Assembly: GCA_958436175.1 (NCBI GenBank)
Contig: CAUBJF010000002.1
Location: 186,001 to 250,000 of the forward strand
Source of the DNA: an uncultured Muribaculaceae bacterium
Lineage (GTDB): Bacteria; Bacteroidota; Bacteroidia; Bacteroidales; Muribaculaceae
DNA length: 64,000 bases
Direction of reading: 5' to 3'
Each line of letters opens with the position of its first letter. Position 1 is the first letter of the stretch. The notes below the pieces were generated by a model. It saw nothing but the letters and a program-made list of their open reading frames with translations. It was not told where the DNA came from and did not search any database. This document shows, piece by piece, positions 25,583 to 32,847 of the stretch. Position numbers and translations under genes: made by a program.

Positions 25583-26929
25583 TTATCTCCTTTTCGCTTT
25601 AGCCTGGCGCATTTGACGCATCATGGCCGCAGGATTAGAACCCATATTGCTAACCTGATGCATCATTTTGCGAATCTGCTCGAATTGCTTCAGCAGACGG
25701 TTGACATCCTGTACCTTGGTCCCGGAACCATTGGCTATTCGCTGTACACGCGTACCACGGATTACATCGGGATGTTCGCGTTCGTAAGGTGTCATACTCA
25801 TTATTATCGCTTCGATACCCTTGAAAGCATCGTTGTCGATATCCACATCCTTGATAGCTTTTCCGACACCGGGAATCATCGAGGCCAGATCCTTGATATT
25901 ACCCATCTTCTTGATCTGGTTTATCTGCTTGAGAAAGTCTGTAAAGGTAAACTGATTCTTACGGAGTTTCTTGGCAAGTTCTTCGGCCTCTTTCTCATCA
26001 TACTGTGCCTGCGCTTTCTCAACGAGAGATACTATATCGCCCATGCCGAGAATACGGTCGGCCATACGTTCCGGATAAAAGATATCGATGCCGTCAAGAC
26101 GTTCGCCTGTGCCGACGAACTTAATAGGTTTCTCGACCACGCTACGAATTGAAAGAGCGGCACCACCACGGGTATCACCGTCAAGCTTCGTAAGTACGAC
26201 ACCGTCAAAATCGAGTCGTTCGTTAAAAGTCTTGGCCGTATTGACTGCATCCTGGCCTGTCATAGCATCGACAACGAAGAGAATTTCGGTGGGATTGATA
26301 GCTTTCTTGATAGCTTCAATCTCATTCATCATCTGTTCGTCTACTGCAAGTCGTCCAGCGGTATCGACTATCACTAGATCATTTTTGTTCTGGCGTGCGT
26401 GTTCTATACCTCTCTTTGCGATGCCTACAGGATCCTTAACTCCATCTTCGGTATAGACCTCGACTCCAATAGACTCAGCGAGCACTTTCAGCTGGTCGAT
26501 AGCCGCCGGACGATATACGTCCCCGGCTATCAGGAGGGGTTTCATCCCCTTTTCCTCTTTCAGCTTCTTGGCTAATTTCCCCGTAAAGGTTGTCTTACCG
26601 GAACCCTGAAGACCGGACATTAGGATTATGGCAGGTTTGCCGGTGATATTCAGCGGTATGGGCTGGCCACCCATCAAGGCCGCAAGTTCATCATGGACAA
26701 TCTTGACCATCAACTCGCCGGGCTTGATCGCATTAATTACGTTCTGCCCGAGAGCTTTCTGCTTTACATTGTCTGTGAATGTCTTGGCAACTTTATAATT
26801 GACATCGGCATCAATAAGGGCTCGACGTACGTCTTTAAGGGTTTCGGCAACATTGATCTCTGTGATTCTGCCTTGACCTTTAAGGAGTTTAAAGCTGCGT
26901 TCTAAGCGGTCGCTGAGTTTTTCAAACAT
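25583..26929 (-). CDS. ffh: Signal recognition particle protein
   Basis: The SRP GTPase that binds signal sequences and docks at FtsY. N domain about 1-90. G domain with GLQGSGKTT near residue 110, DVYRPAA, DTAGR and TKLDGDTRGG. Met-rich M domain from about 300, ending MMRQMRQAKAKRR. Length (448 residues) is typical. It lies between panD and folD. No SRP RNA gene was recognised in the window. Confidence 0.98.
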   Translation of the reverse strand: MFEKLSDRLERSFKLLKGQGRITEINVAETLKDVRRALIDADVNYKVAKTFTDNVKQKALGQNVINAIKPGELMVKIVHDELAALMGGQPIPLNITGKPAIILMSGLQGSGKTTFTGKLAKKLKEEKGMKPLLIAGDVYRPAAIDQLKVLAESIGVEVYTEDGVKDPVGIAKRGIEHARQNKNDLVIVDTAGRLAVDEQMMNEIEAIKKAINPTEILFVVDAMTGQDAVNTAKTFNERLDFDGVVLTKLDGDTRGGAALSIRSVVEKPIKFVGTGERLDGIDIFYPERMADRILGMGDIVSLVEKAQAQYDEKEAEELAKKLRKNQFTFTDFLKQINQIKKMGNIKDLASMIPGVGKAIKDVDIDNDAFKGIEAIIMSMTPYEREHPDVIRGTRVQRIANGSGTKVQDVNRLLKQFEQIRKMMHQVSNMGSNPAAMMRQMRQAKAKRR

Positions 26930-26944
26930 ATTGTTTAGGTCCTG

Positions 26945-27298
26945 TTAAGTCGTTAAGAGATTTGTATTAGAATCGGGGAAAATCACCGTCGGCCTGAAGC
27001 CGGATGCTTCCTCCGGAGTCATGGAAGCGTACGACATAATAATAACTATGTCTCCTCGCTGAACCAGACGGGCAGCCGCTCCATTCAGACAAATGACACC
27101 CGATTTACGAGGACCCGGAATCACATATGTATCGAGTCGGGCCCCGTTGTTGTTATTTACTATATATACCCTCTCGCCGGCCATAATGTTCGCGGCATCG
27201 AGAAGATCTTCGTCGATAGTTATACTACCAATGTAATCCAGACATGCCTCTGTGACCTTGACACGGTGAATTTTGGATTTGAGTACCTGAATAAACAT
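26945..27298 (-). CDS. panD: Aspartate 1-decarboxylase
   Basis: Makes beta-alanine for pantothenate. The 117-residue precursor has the self-cleavage site Gly-Ser in DYIGSITID (residues 22-30), where Ser becomes the pyruvoyl group, and the RVYIVNNNNGAR segment. It begins three bases after the panC stop, so both ends of the PanC reaction are supplied from one transcript. Confidence 0.97.
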   Translation of the reverse strand: MFIQVLKSKIHRVKVTEACLDYIGSITIDEDLLDAANIMAGERVYIVNNNNGARLDTYVIPGPRKSGVICLNGAAARLVQRGDIVIIMSYASMTPEEASGFRPTVIFPDSNTNLLTT

Positions 27299-27301
27299 CT
27301 T

Positions 27302-28147
27302 TCAATATTTGATATTGTCGATAAGACGAACGTCGCCGCAGTATACTGTCACACATCCGACAGCTCCGTTGTGAGCATCCTCCCATCTATTGATGGGCTG
27401 CATTGTTTTGGCATCGACAATTTGGAAATATTCTGTTCTAAGCAAAGGCACGTCATCGATGGCCTCAACAGTAAGCTTTGCAACTTCCACGGGACCCATT
27501 CCCTGAGCCTTAAGGTTGCGGCTTTCTTCAAGCAGAAAATGAATCTTAGGCGCAACGGCACGACCTTCAGGCGTGAGGCGCACATTGCGCGAGCTCAAGG
27601 CAAGGCCGTCTTTCTCACGAATTATCGGACAATCGACAATCTCTATATCGAAGCCTTCAAGTTCTACCACCCGACGAATGACAGCTATCTGCTGAAAATC
27701 CTTTTCTCCGAAGTATGCCCGCGTCGGTTTAACAAATCTGAAAAGCTTGCTGACAATCTGAGCTACACCATTGAAGTGGCCGGGACGCATCGGGCCTTCC
27801 ATCACTTCAGCAACAGACCCGAGCTTGAAAACTCTGGTATCGGGCTCAGGATAGATTTCATCGACCGAGGGCATGAAAACATAGTCGACCCCGGCGGCCT
27901 CGAGAAGAGCTGCATCAGCCTCCTCAGTACGAGGATAGGTCTTGAGGTCCTCGGCATTATTGAACTGCGTAGGATTTACGAAAACACTGACAACTACAAT
28001 GTCGTTATCGTTCACGGCTTTATCAACCAGTGACTTGTGCCCTGCATGCAAAGCACCCATAGTTGGCACGAGGCCTATTGATTTTCCTTGGCGACGGGCT
28101 TCATCAACCACTTCACCAAGACGTTTTACTGTACGAATCAGTTCCAT
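27302..28147 (-). CDS. panC: Pantothenate synthetase
   Basis: Ligates pantoate and beta-alanine using ATP. The HIGH-type motif is MGALHAGHKSL, and the second nucleotide motif is the REKDGLALSSRN region. Length is 281 residues. It is the first gene after a strong promoter at 28187-28217, leading the panC-panD-ffh-folD-capA-trmN6-CPBP run. Confidence 0.97.
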   Translation of the reverse strand: MELIRTVKRLGEVVDEARRQGKSIGLVPTMGALHAGHKSLVDKAVNDNDIVVVSVFVNPTQFNNAEDLKTYPRTEEADAALLEAAGVDYVFMPSVDEIYPEPDTRVFKLGSVAEVMEGPMRPGHFNGVAQIVSKLFRFVKPTRAYFGEKDFQQIAVIRRVVELEGFDIEIVDCPIIREKDGLALSSRNVRLTPEGRAVAPKIHFLLEESRNLKAQGMGPVEVAKLTVEAIDDVPLLRTEYFQIVDAKTMQPINRWEDAHNGAVGCVTVYCGDVRLIDNIKY

Positions 28148-28186
28148 TTCTTTATAATCGGACTTCTAACTTCGCTATTTGAGCAG

Positions 28187-28217
28187 CAAAATTACTAATT
28201 TATTGCCACATGAGCAA
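28187..28217 (-). promoter_or_regulatory. Promoter of the panC operon
   Basis: Minus strand: TTG at 28215-28217, a 20-base spacer and TAATTTTG at 28187-28194. Initiation would be about 35 bases before the panC ATG. Confidence 0.75.
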
Positions 28218-28221
28218 CATC

Positions 28222-28815
28222 TTAGTTTTGAAAGCAGCGCATGAGAGCTTCAATCAGCTGAGGCATAACGGCTTTTCGACCATCATTGCATAACTCAGTC
28301 ACAGGCGGTTTTAAATCATATTCTCCAGGCTTATATATTTGGGCATTAATACGATCCCGAACTTTTTCTTCAGATATAGAATTACGTTTTACAACCCTTT
28401 CCACCCTGATATCCACCGGCGCATACACTCGCCATTCGGCATCCACAAGTTCGTTGAGACCGCTTTCGTAAAGAATTGCGGTCTCGATGAAAACGAGCGG
28501 CGCCGGTTTCTGTTCGCACCATGCTTTAAAATGCTCCTTTACGGCACCATGGACGATGTTATTGAGTATTCCGAGTTTTGCAGAATCACGGAATACTATA
28601 TCGGCAAGACATGTCCTGTCTATTTCTTCGCCAATGAATATAGATTCGCCAAATTCCTTTCGCAGTTGTTCCTTTATCCCGGCATTTTCCGACATGATAA
28701 ACTTCGCATTTTTATCGGAATCATAAACGGGGTAACCCCAAAGTGTCAAAATCCGGCTGACAACGGATTTCCCGGCTCCTATTCCGCCGGTCAACGCAAT
28801 AATATGTGGTCTCAC
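28222..28815 (-). CDS. coaE: Dephospho-CoA kinase
   Basis: The last step of coenzyme A synthesis. P-loop TGGIGAGKS at residues 9-17 and a DSDK segment that precedes the acceptor region. Length is 197 residues. The start is GTG at 28815, overlapping the YbbR-like stop (GTGA). It ends just upstream of the panC promoter, so pantothenate and CoA genes are neighbours although in separate transcripts. Confidence 0.94.
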   Translation of the reverse strand: MRPHIIALTGGIGAGKSVVSRILTLWGYPVYDSDKNAKFIMSENAGIKEQLRKEFGESIFIGEEIDRTCLADIVFRDSAKLGILNNIVHGAVKEHFKAWCEQKPAPLVFIETAILYESGLNELVDAEWRVYAPVDIRVERVVKRNSISEEKVRDRINAQIYKPGEYDLKPPVTELCNDGRKAVMPQLIEALMRCFQN

Positions 28816-29786
28816 AGATGCTCTATGATATATTCGGCGCTATCAGCGACCAGATGAACGTTCTGAAGATTCGAAGGCACTTCCTTGAGTTTCAACTTCA
28901 TCATTTTCGACGAAGTATTTTTCCGTATTTCATTGTAGTCGGCAACAACCCTGAAATGAGGGTCACTTGATGCATAGGAACTCATAGGGACCATATAGAA
29001 AACATCAATCTGGGCCGGGAAAGTAATCAACTTGATATTCGAAGGAACGTTGACAGGTTCGATTACTACCTTGCGACTCTTGAAGATCAAAGGTTCGACC
29101 TCGAATGTAACGTCGACACTGTCAGGTATCACTCGCGAGCCTTTAGGGCCCAATAATTTAATTCGACGTGTAGTAGTTTTGTCGATGCCCACTAGCTGTA
29201 CCGGTTCCGACGATACCCTTGTATATCCACCCGGCAGTTTGGCATTGGCAAGGAAAACGGTAGCTGAGTCAACCGATAGCTTCGGGCGTCCGACCAGAGC
29301 GGCCTGAGGGCCTGCAGTAACCTTGTAATCGATGCGGATAGGCATTTTGAAACCGGGATGCGTTGTATATGGTATAGTCAAAGTATCGGGGTATACGACA
29401 CTGACCTGTGAACCGCCTACAGCAGTCCTTGCAAGAGCCTTGAGGTCTGCAGAGCTGAGATGCAGTTTACCATTGGAACGGAAGCCGCGAAAATCGATAT
29501 TGACCGTTGGCAAGGTCCCGAAATTCATCTTCATCAGCTGTGTTCCTCTTGCCCTAAGACTCACATTTAGAGCTTCAGGGCCAGGTGTTATCAGCGTGAC
29601 TGAGTCCGGAACATGCGTAATCTTCACCGGAAGCCTCACATCATATTGTTCTTCTTCATTGAGGGCAAGCACAAACCACAGTGCCGCTGAGACAACCAGA
29701 AAAACAAAAAACATCATTGCATCCCTTCCCCTGGGGGAACGGATAGCAACGATGAATCTTTTGAATAATGAATTCGAACCCGTCAT
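28812..29786 (-). CDS. YbbR/CdaR-like membrane-anchored protein
   Basis: A 324-residue protein with one N-terminal membrane segment at about residues 22-42, preceded by Arg/Lys, and then an extracytoplasmic region of repeated beta-rich units of about 80 residues (YDVRLPVKITHVP and similar), as in YbbR-domain proteins. In Firmicutes YbbR (CdaR) regulates diadenylate cyclase; no cyclase gene is adjacent here. It is placed between yajC and coaE, an order I recall from other Bacteroidales. Confidence 0.8.
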   Translation of the reverse strand: MTGSNSLFKRFIVAIRSPRGRDAMMFFVFLVVSAALWFVLALNEEEQYDVRLPVKITHVPDSVTLITPGPEALNVSLRARGTQLMKMNFGTLPTVNIDFRGFRSNGKLHLSSADLKALARTAVGGSQVSVVYPDTLTIPYTTHPGFKMPIRIDYKVTAGPQAALVGRPKLSVDSATVFLANAKLPGGYTRVSSEPVQLVGIDKTTTRRIKLLGPKGSRVIPDSVDVTFEVEPLIFKSRKVVIEPVNVPSNIKLITFPAQIDVFYMVPMSSYASSDPHFRVVADYNEIRKNTSSKMMKLKLKEVPSNLQNVHLVADSAEYIIEHL

Positions 29787-29801
29787 AGCGACAGGGTTAG
29801 A

Positions 29802-30137
29802 TTATTTTTTCTGTTCGCCGTTCTGGGCAGCCTGGTTGGCCTCTTCGGCAGAAGGATATACAGAACCTTTGTCAACTCGGATCTGGACATCCTTGTCGAT
29901 TTCGATAATGAAGCAAGTGTCGCGCACTTCGCGAATCACACCATAGATACCTCCGGCTGTGACAACCTTGTCACCTTTGCCGAGACCTTCGCGGAATTTC
30001 TTAATCTCCTTCTGGCGTTTCTGCTGGGGACGAATCATGAAGAAATAGAATATCGCAATAAGGGCGACAATCATGAGGATGCTGCTGAAGCCACCACCGG
30101 CAGCCTGCGCTGCGTCGAGAAGAATGTAGTTAAGCAT
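29802..30137 (-). CDS. yajC: Preprotein translocase subunit YajC
   Basis: An accessory subunit of SecDF-YajC. A single membrane helix at about residues 17-36 is followed by the hallmark FFMIRPQQKRQKEI and a basic and acidic cytoplasmic domain (GDKVVTAGGIYG). 111 residues. It sits between nusB and the YbbR-like gene. Confidence 0.96.
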   Translation of the reverse strand: MLNYILLDAAQAAGGGFSSILMIVALIAIFYFFMIRPQQKRQKEIKKFREGLGKGDKVVTAGGIYGVIREVRDTCFIIEIDKDVQIRVDKGSVYPSAEEANQAAQNGEQKK

Positions 30138-30160
30138 ATAGTATATTGTATTTAAGATTT

Positions 30161-31624
30161 TTACTTTTTAGATATAACACCTTCCTCGTTAAGACGTTTA
30201 GTGACAGAAGACAAAATACCGTTGACAAACTGGCCGCTACGAGGAGTGCTGTAGTCGTTTGCTATTTCGATATATTCATTGAACGTCACAGGAAGAGGGA
30301 TTGACGGGAAATTGATTATCTCGGCAATCGCCGTCATCATGATAATGATATCCATAAAAGCAAGACGCTCCGTATCCCACTGCTTGGTGTCGATGAAAGC
30401 GTCGATATATTCGCGATATGTTAGCCTGTTCTTCACCACAAGCTCGAAAAGATTGCCACCGAATTCCTCGTCGTCCTTGTTCATGAACTTGGGCAAGAGT
30501 GTAATTTTTCCGTAAGTCTCGTCGAGGTTATCGTCTTCGCCTTCGGGCATTGCAAAAGATCTTCTCATAGTCTTGAGCATGAAGGTACTCATGATTGCAA
30601 GGTCATCGTTCCAATAGACAGACTTGCTTTCAAGACATTCTGCGAGTTCGTCGGAAGGCACAACGATGGAACGCATAATCTCGCGCCAAAAAGAGGCATC
30701 GGTAGCAAAGTCTCCTGCCTCGCTCTCCATATATTCCTTGTATAAATCCGACTTGGTAATCAGGTCCAGAAGTGAAGCGAACATGATGTCGGAATCGCGC
30801 CATGTTGAAGGGTCTGCTTCCGGATGCTCCGTTATATAATCATTGAGAGCTTGGCACTCCCCGATAGCTTTGATATAAAGATTGTCGATGAATCTCGTAT
30901 TAGGATTGAGATCCTCGGCAGTTGGAATATACTTGTGCTTTGCCTCGTCGAGACGCATAGTCTGAAGCCGCGTAATATATAAAGGTATCAACAGAAGAGC
31001 GTGATAGAGATCATATGCCAATGACAAGGAGTTGTCAAGATCTGTTCTTGCCTTGAGATAAGTAGCTCTTGTATCGTCGAAAGAAGAAAGAGTGTCGACA
31101 AGCATCTTCACACCGTTGTCGAAGCCGAGATGGCCAAAATCCTCATTACGACGGAGAACACGTTCGACACCTTTATGTTTCCGGATAATAGTCGTAAGTA
31201 CAGTATTCCAAAAAGCCACGTCGTCTGACAGCTGAAGCTTACGTTTGCGCTTGTAATCCTTATAGACGGCTGATTCGGCAACGGCAGCCGCCACATCCAT
31301 CAAGCAGGAGTCGAACTTATTGAACCTGTCGCGATTGGCACGAAGAAGAGCCGACATGCTTGAGTCTTCAAATAGCGCGCGGCCGATCCTATTCTTGCGC
31401 AAACCCTGGTCTACAGGAAGTTCGATTCCCGATCGGGGACCCAATGGCATGGACGACAACTTCAAAAGGAGTATAATGAGGTCGAGATAAACCGAATATG
31501 CAAATTTTTTGTCTCGCGAAGCATCTTCCCCACATGGAGGTATAAGCTTGAATTCGTTGCGTGTCAGTAGATATGAATAAAGAATCTGGACGGTTTTGAT
31601 TCTTATTAAACTACGGTTTATCAT
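30161..31624 (-). CDS. nusB: Transcription antitermination factor NusB, unusually long
   Basis: The N terminus (MINRSLIRIKTVQILYSYL) and C terminus (IAEIINFPSIPLPVTFNEYIEIANDYS) are clearly those of Bacteroidetes NusB, which helps antitermination and rRNA processing with NusE. Bacteroides NusB as I recall is about 300 residues; this one is 487. The extra part, roughly residues 40-215, looks like a diverged second copy of the next region. An AVYKDYKR... DVAFWNTVLTTII block near 115-147 parallels a DLYKEYME... DASFWREIMRSIV block near 290-320, and two AY.LY.xLLL-type helices occur. The duplication is inferred from reading by eye. Confidence 0.88.
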   Translation of the reverse strand: MINRSLIRIKTVQILYSYLLTRNEFKLIPPCGEDASRDKKFAYSVYLDLIILLLKLSSMPLGPRSGIELPVDQGLRKNRIGRALFEDSSMSALLRANRDRFNKFDSCLMDVAAAVAESAVYKDYKRKRKLQLSDDVAFWNTVLTTIIRKHKGVERVLRRNEDFGHLGFDNGVKMLVDTLSSFDDTRATYLKARTDLDNSLSLAYDLYHALLLIPLYITRLQTMRLDEAKHKYIPTAEDLNPNTRFIDNLYIKAIGECQALNDYITEHPEADPSTWRDSDIMFASLLDLITKSDLYKEYMESEAGDFATDASFWREIMRSIVVPSDELAECLESKSVYWNDDLAIMSTFMLKTMRRSFAMPEGEDDNLDETYGKITLLPKFMNKDDEEFGGNLFELVVKNRLTYREYIDAFIDTKQWDTERLAFMDIIIMMTAIAEIINFPSIPLPVTFNEYIEIANDYSTPRSGQFVNGILSSVTKRLNEEGVISKK

Positions 31625-31648
31625 ATTCTAAATTTTCTTTTTGTCGTG

Positions 31649-31656
31649 CAAAGATA
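31649..31656 (-). promoter_or_regulatory. Probable -7 element of the nusB operon
   Basis: Minus-strand TATCTTTG 25 bases upstream of the nusB ATG. No clear -33 partner lies at 19-21 bases. Confidence 0.5.
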
Positions 31657-31768
31657 CGCATAATTCTTCAGTTTGCATCTCCTGCCGACAAAAAAAGTAC
31701 GTTTGAGCAATATAAGACAATATTTGCTAACTTCATGGCCAGATTCGGTCCAAATTTTCCTCAAAATA

Positions 31769-31800
31769 TTTGTGTATTCAAACTCTTTGGCTTAACTTTG
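31769..31800 (+). promoter_or_regulatory. Strong promoter without a following protein gene
   Basis: TTTG at 31769-31772, a 20-base spacer and TAACTTTG at 31793-31800: both elements fit the Bacteroidetes consensus exactly. The next 400 bases hold no credible ORF, so it most likely drives a non-coding RNA. Confidence 0.8.
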
Positions 31801-31805
31801 CGTTA

Positions 31806-32000
31806 TAAAGACAAAGGCAAGAGAGCCGGATTGACAATGTAAAGACATACCACATCAAAGTTGATTGGGAAACTCGTCAATTTAATATGAAATACCGAGA
31901 CAAGCTTAGCCGACCGATGGCGGGCCCCATCCGACGTTTCGTCGGTAGCCTTTGAGCCGGGGGATTACAAAGGGCGGCGAGCTCTCAAAACCTGTCTTTT
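31806..32000 (+). ncRNA. Candidate structured RNA, possibly 6S RNA
   Basis: The RNA predicted from the upstream promoter starts within a few bases of 31806. Its ends pair: AAAGACA (31806-31812) with TGTCTTT (31993-31999), then GG with CC, then GAGAGC (31821-31826) with GCTCTC (31981-31986), making a closing stem broken by small internal loops. Inside are local helices, such as GATGG with CCATC and CCGACG with CGTCGG. An overall rod of about 195 nt matches the size and shape of bacterial 6S RNA. A TAGCCTTTG in the interior resembles the -7 promoter element that such RNAs mimic. RNase P RNA and tmRNA landmarks are absent. The structure is supported; the 6S identity is inference. Confidence 0.5.
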
Positions 32001-32035
32001 CGGAGTTTCATCGCATCCTTTGGTGTGGCACTATA

Positions 32036-32080
32036 CAAGAGGACATAGCCCTTGCGGCGACTGTCCTCTTGCTTTATTTA
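32036..32080 (+). terminator. Strong hairpin, probable terminator of the candidate RNA
   Basis: CAAGAGGACA (32036-32045) pairs perfectly with TGTCCTCTTG (32062-32071), with an inner GCC/GGC helix, and is followed by CTTTATTTA. The ten-base-pair stem with a modest T-rich tail fits an intrinsic terminator. It could instead be part of a longer RNA. Confidence 0.5.
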
Positions 32081-32096
32081 GACCTGGTATTGTTTT

Positions 32097-32145
32097 CGGA
32101 CAGCGAGATAGCGGTTATATACCGCTTTGACCATCTTCCTGTCCG
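32097..32145 (+). other. Two-tier hairpin of unknown role
   Basis: CGGACAG (32097-32103) pairs with CTGTCCG (32139-32145), enclosing GCGGT-TATAT-ACCGC (32111-32125). There is no T tract directly after it. It could be an RNA element or the 3' part of a minus-strand transcript. Confidence 0.35.
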
Positions 32146-32166
32146 GACTGAATTACATGGGCTGAG

Positions 32167-32216
32167 GAAAGTAAAGATTATCTTAAACAGATAATCTCCC
32201 ATACTTACTTTTTTGC
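32167..32216. terminator. Stem-loop, possible bidirectional terminator
   Basis: GATTATCT and AGATAATC (about 32177-32197) form an eight-base-pair stem with a short loop. On the plus strand an outer AGTAA/TTACT pairing and a T6 run follow near 32208-32214; on the minus strand TTTACTTT follows. It lies just past the 3' end of the small minus-strand ORF at 32205-32303. Confidence 0.5.
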
Positions 32217-32303
32217 TTTTCGCCTTCTGTAATAATAACCGCCGATTATGCCGCCTATTATGCCTGCGACTACTGGTAGATATGACCAACAAGAGAGATT
32301 CAT
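32205..32303 (-). CDS. Candidate small membrane peptide with glycine-zipper helix
   Basis: A 32-residue ORF from ATG at 32303 to TAA at 32205. The peptide has an uncharged start, a hydrophobic core with a regular VVAGIIGGIIGGYYY pattern, and a basic tail RRRKAKK, which is the make-up of a single-pass membrane micro-protein with a positive cytoplasmic end. The start is preceded by an A/T-rich stretch, usual for Bacteroidetes. A stem-loop terminator directly follows the stop. The regular glycine spacing is unlikely by chance, but no homologue is known to me and it could be an unexpressed ORF. Confidence 0.4.
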   Translation of the reverse strand: MNLSCWSYLPVVAGIIGGIIGGYYYRRRKAKK

Positions 32304-32324
32304 GTCTTATTATATTCTGAGTTT

Positions 32325-32360
32325 CTATAATATAACGTATATCTATAATATAAAGTATAT
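32325..32360. repeat. Tandem duplication of an 18-base A/T-rich unit
   Basis: CTATAATATAACGTATAT at 32325-32342 is repeated with one mismatch at 32343-32360. It lies between the two small minus-strand ORFs and is in frame for the ORF reading through it. Confidence 0.85.
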
Positions 32361-32435
32361 CTAAGTTGCCTTTTTCCACCGCTTCCGTAAAATAGATCAA
32401 CGCTCGCTCTGTATCATTCTCTTTGTTGCTTGCCA

Positions 32436-32501
32436 TTATATTACAATTGTATATGTGAGGCCGATTAAGATTCCAATACCGGTTGCCATTTGATGAAACA
32501 T
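32436..32501 (-). CDS. Candidate 21-residue hydrophobic peptide
   Basis: An ORF from ATG at 32501 to TAA at 32438-32436, encoding a short peptide starting MFHQMATG with a hydrophobic GIGILIGLTYTIVI end. A GGAGA sequence lies about 12 bases upstream. The stop overlaps an ATG as TAATG. The frame that follows begins MASNKENDTERALIYF, with a Sel1/TPR-like segment, and then runs into low-complexity sequence. This may be a tiny coupled gene pair or the remains of a larger gene. Support is limited to composition and spacing. Confidence 0.25.
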   Translation of the reverse strand: MFHQMATGIGILIGLTYTIVI

Positions 32502-32611
32502 GAGTATTCACTATCTCCATATACAGAGAGCCTTGTTCAGACCCTCTGCAAGCTGTGTGGCATTGAAAAAAAACTATCTGCACAAATTTTTCTCAAAAAA
32601 ATTGCCTGAGA

Positions 32612-32643
32612 TTTGGTGGGGAAAAAGAAATGCATTAATTTTG
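32612..32643 (+). promoter_or_regulatory. Promoter of the glutamine synthetase leader
   Basis: TTTG at 32612-32615, a 20-base spacer and TAATTTTG at 32636-32643, a full match to the Bacteroidetes pattern. Transcription would begin near 32650, about 260 bases ahead of the ATG. Confidence 0.8.
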
Positions 32644-32649
32644 CGCATC

Positions 32650-32847
32650 ATTTTTCCAAAGGGTATATGACATCTGGAATATCGTACCATACCGCAACGC
32701 CATGTTGCGACCGAATGCCAGTTCCGACCATCGCTTCTTCGATGTCGGTTGATAGTCCGACGGCTCTCAAACGCCGCGAACGCCCTACCCTCCCCGCCAC
32801 ATCCGCCGCTACCCGATTGAGCACTTGCGCCCGACCGGGTTTTTTAT
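32650..32847 (+). ncRNA. Long structured leader or small RNA upstream of glutamine synthetase III
   Basis: About 200 nt between a strong promoter and a terminator-like hairpin. Visible helices are GCAAC-GCCAT-GTTGC near 32694-32708, and CCGACCATCG paired with CGATGTCGG (one bulge) near 32727-32751. The 3' part is strikingly C-rich (32780-32815), which is unusual in this window. It resembles an attenuator leader or a free small RNA with C-rich seed regions. No known riboswitch class was recognised. Confidence 0.5.
32811..32847 (+). terminator. Terminator-like hairpin before glutamine synthetase III
   Basis: ACCCG (32811-32815) pairs with CGGGT (32836-32840), with a possible inner GC helix, followed by TTTTTTATTT. 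The stem is short. It lies about 65 bases before the ATG, so read-through or a second promoter would be needed for gene expression. Confidence 0.5.

Noticed and set aside
27266..28033. A 255-residue plus-strand ORF opposite panC
   Set aside because: Shadow of panC and panD; no recognised domain and no start signal.
31952..32194. An 80-residue plus-strand ORF downstream of the strong promoter
   Set aside because: It spans the closing stem of the candidate RNA and two hairpins; composition is not protein-like and no start signal is seen.
31806..32215. RNase P RNA, tmRNA or SRP RNA as the identity of the structured RNA
   Set aside because: The GAGGAAAGTCC and ACAGAA landmarks of RNase P RNA, the tRNA-like ends of tmRNA and the GGAAGCAGC-type SRP loop were looked for on both strands and not found. 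A GAGGAAAGT near 32163 lacks the rest of the motif.
32074..32583. A 169-residue minus-strand ORF over the nusB-glnN intergenic region
   Set aside because: It runs through strong hairpins and a tandem repeat, has no domain beyond a short Sel1/TPR-like stretch, and conflicts with the more plausible small ORFs. Its 3' half looks random.
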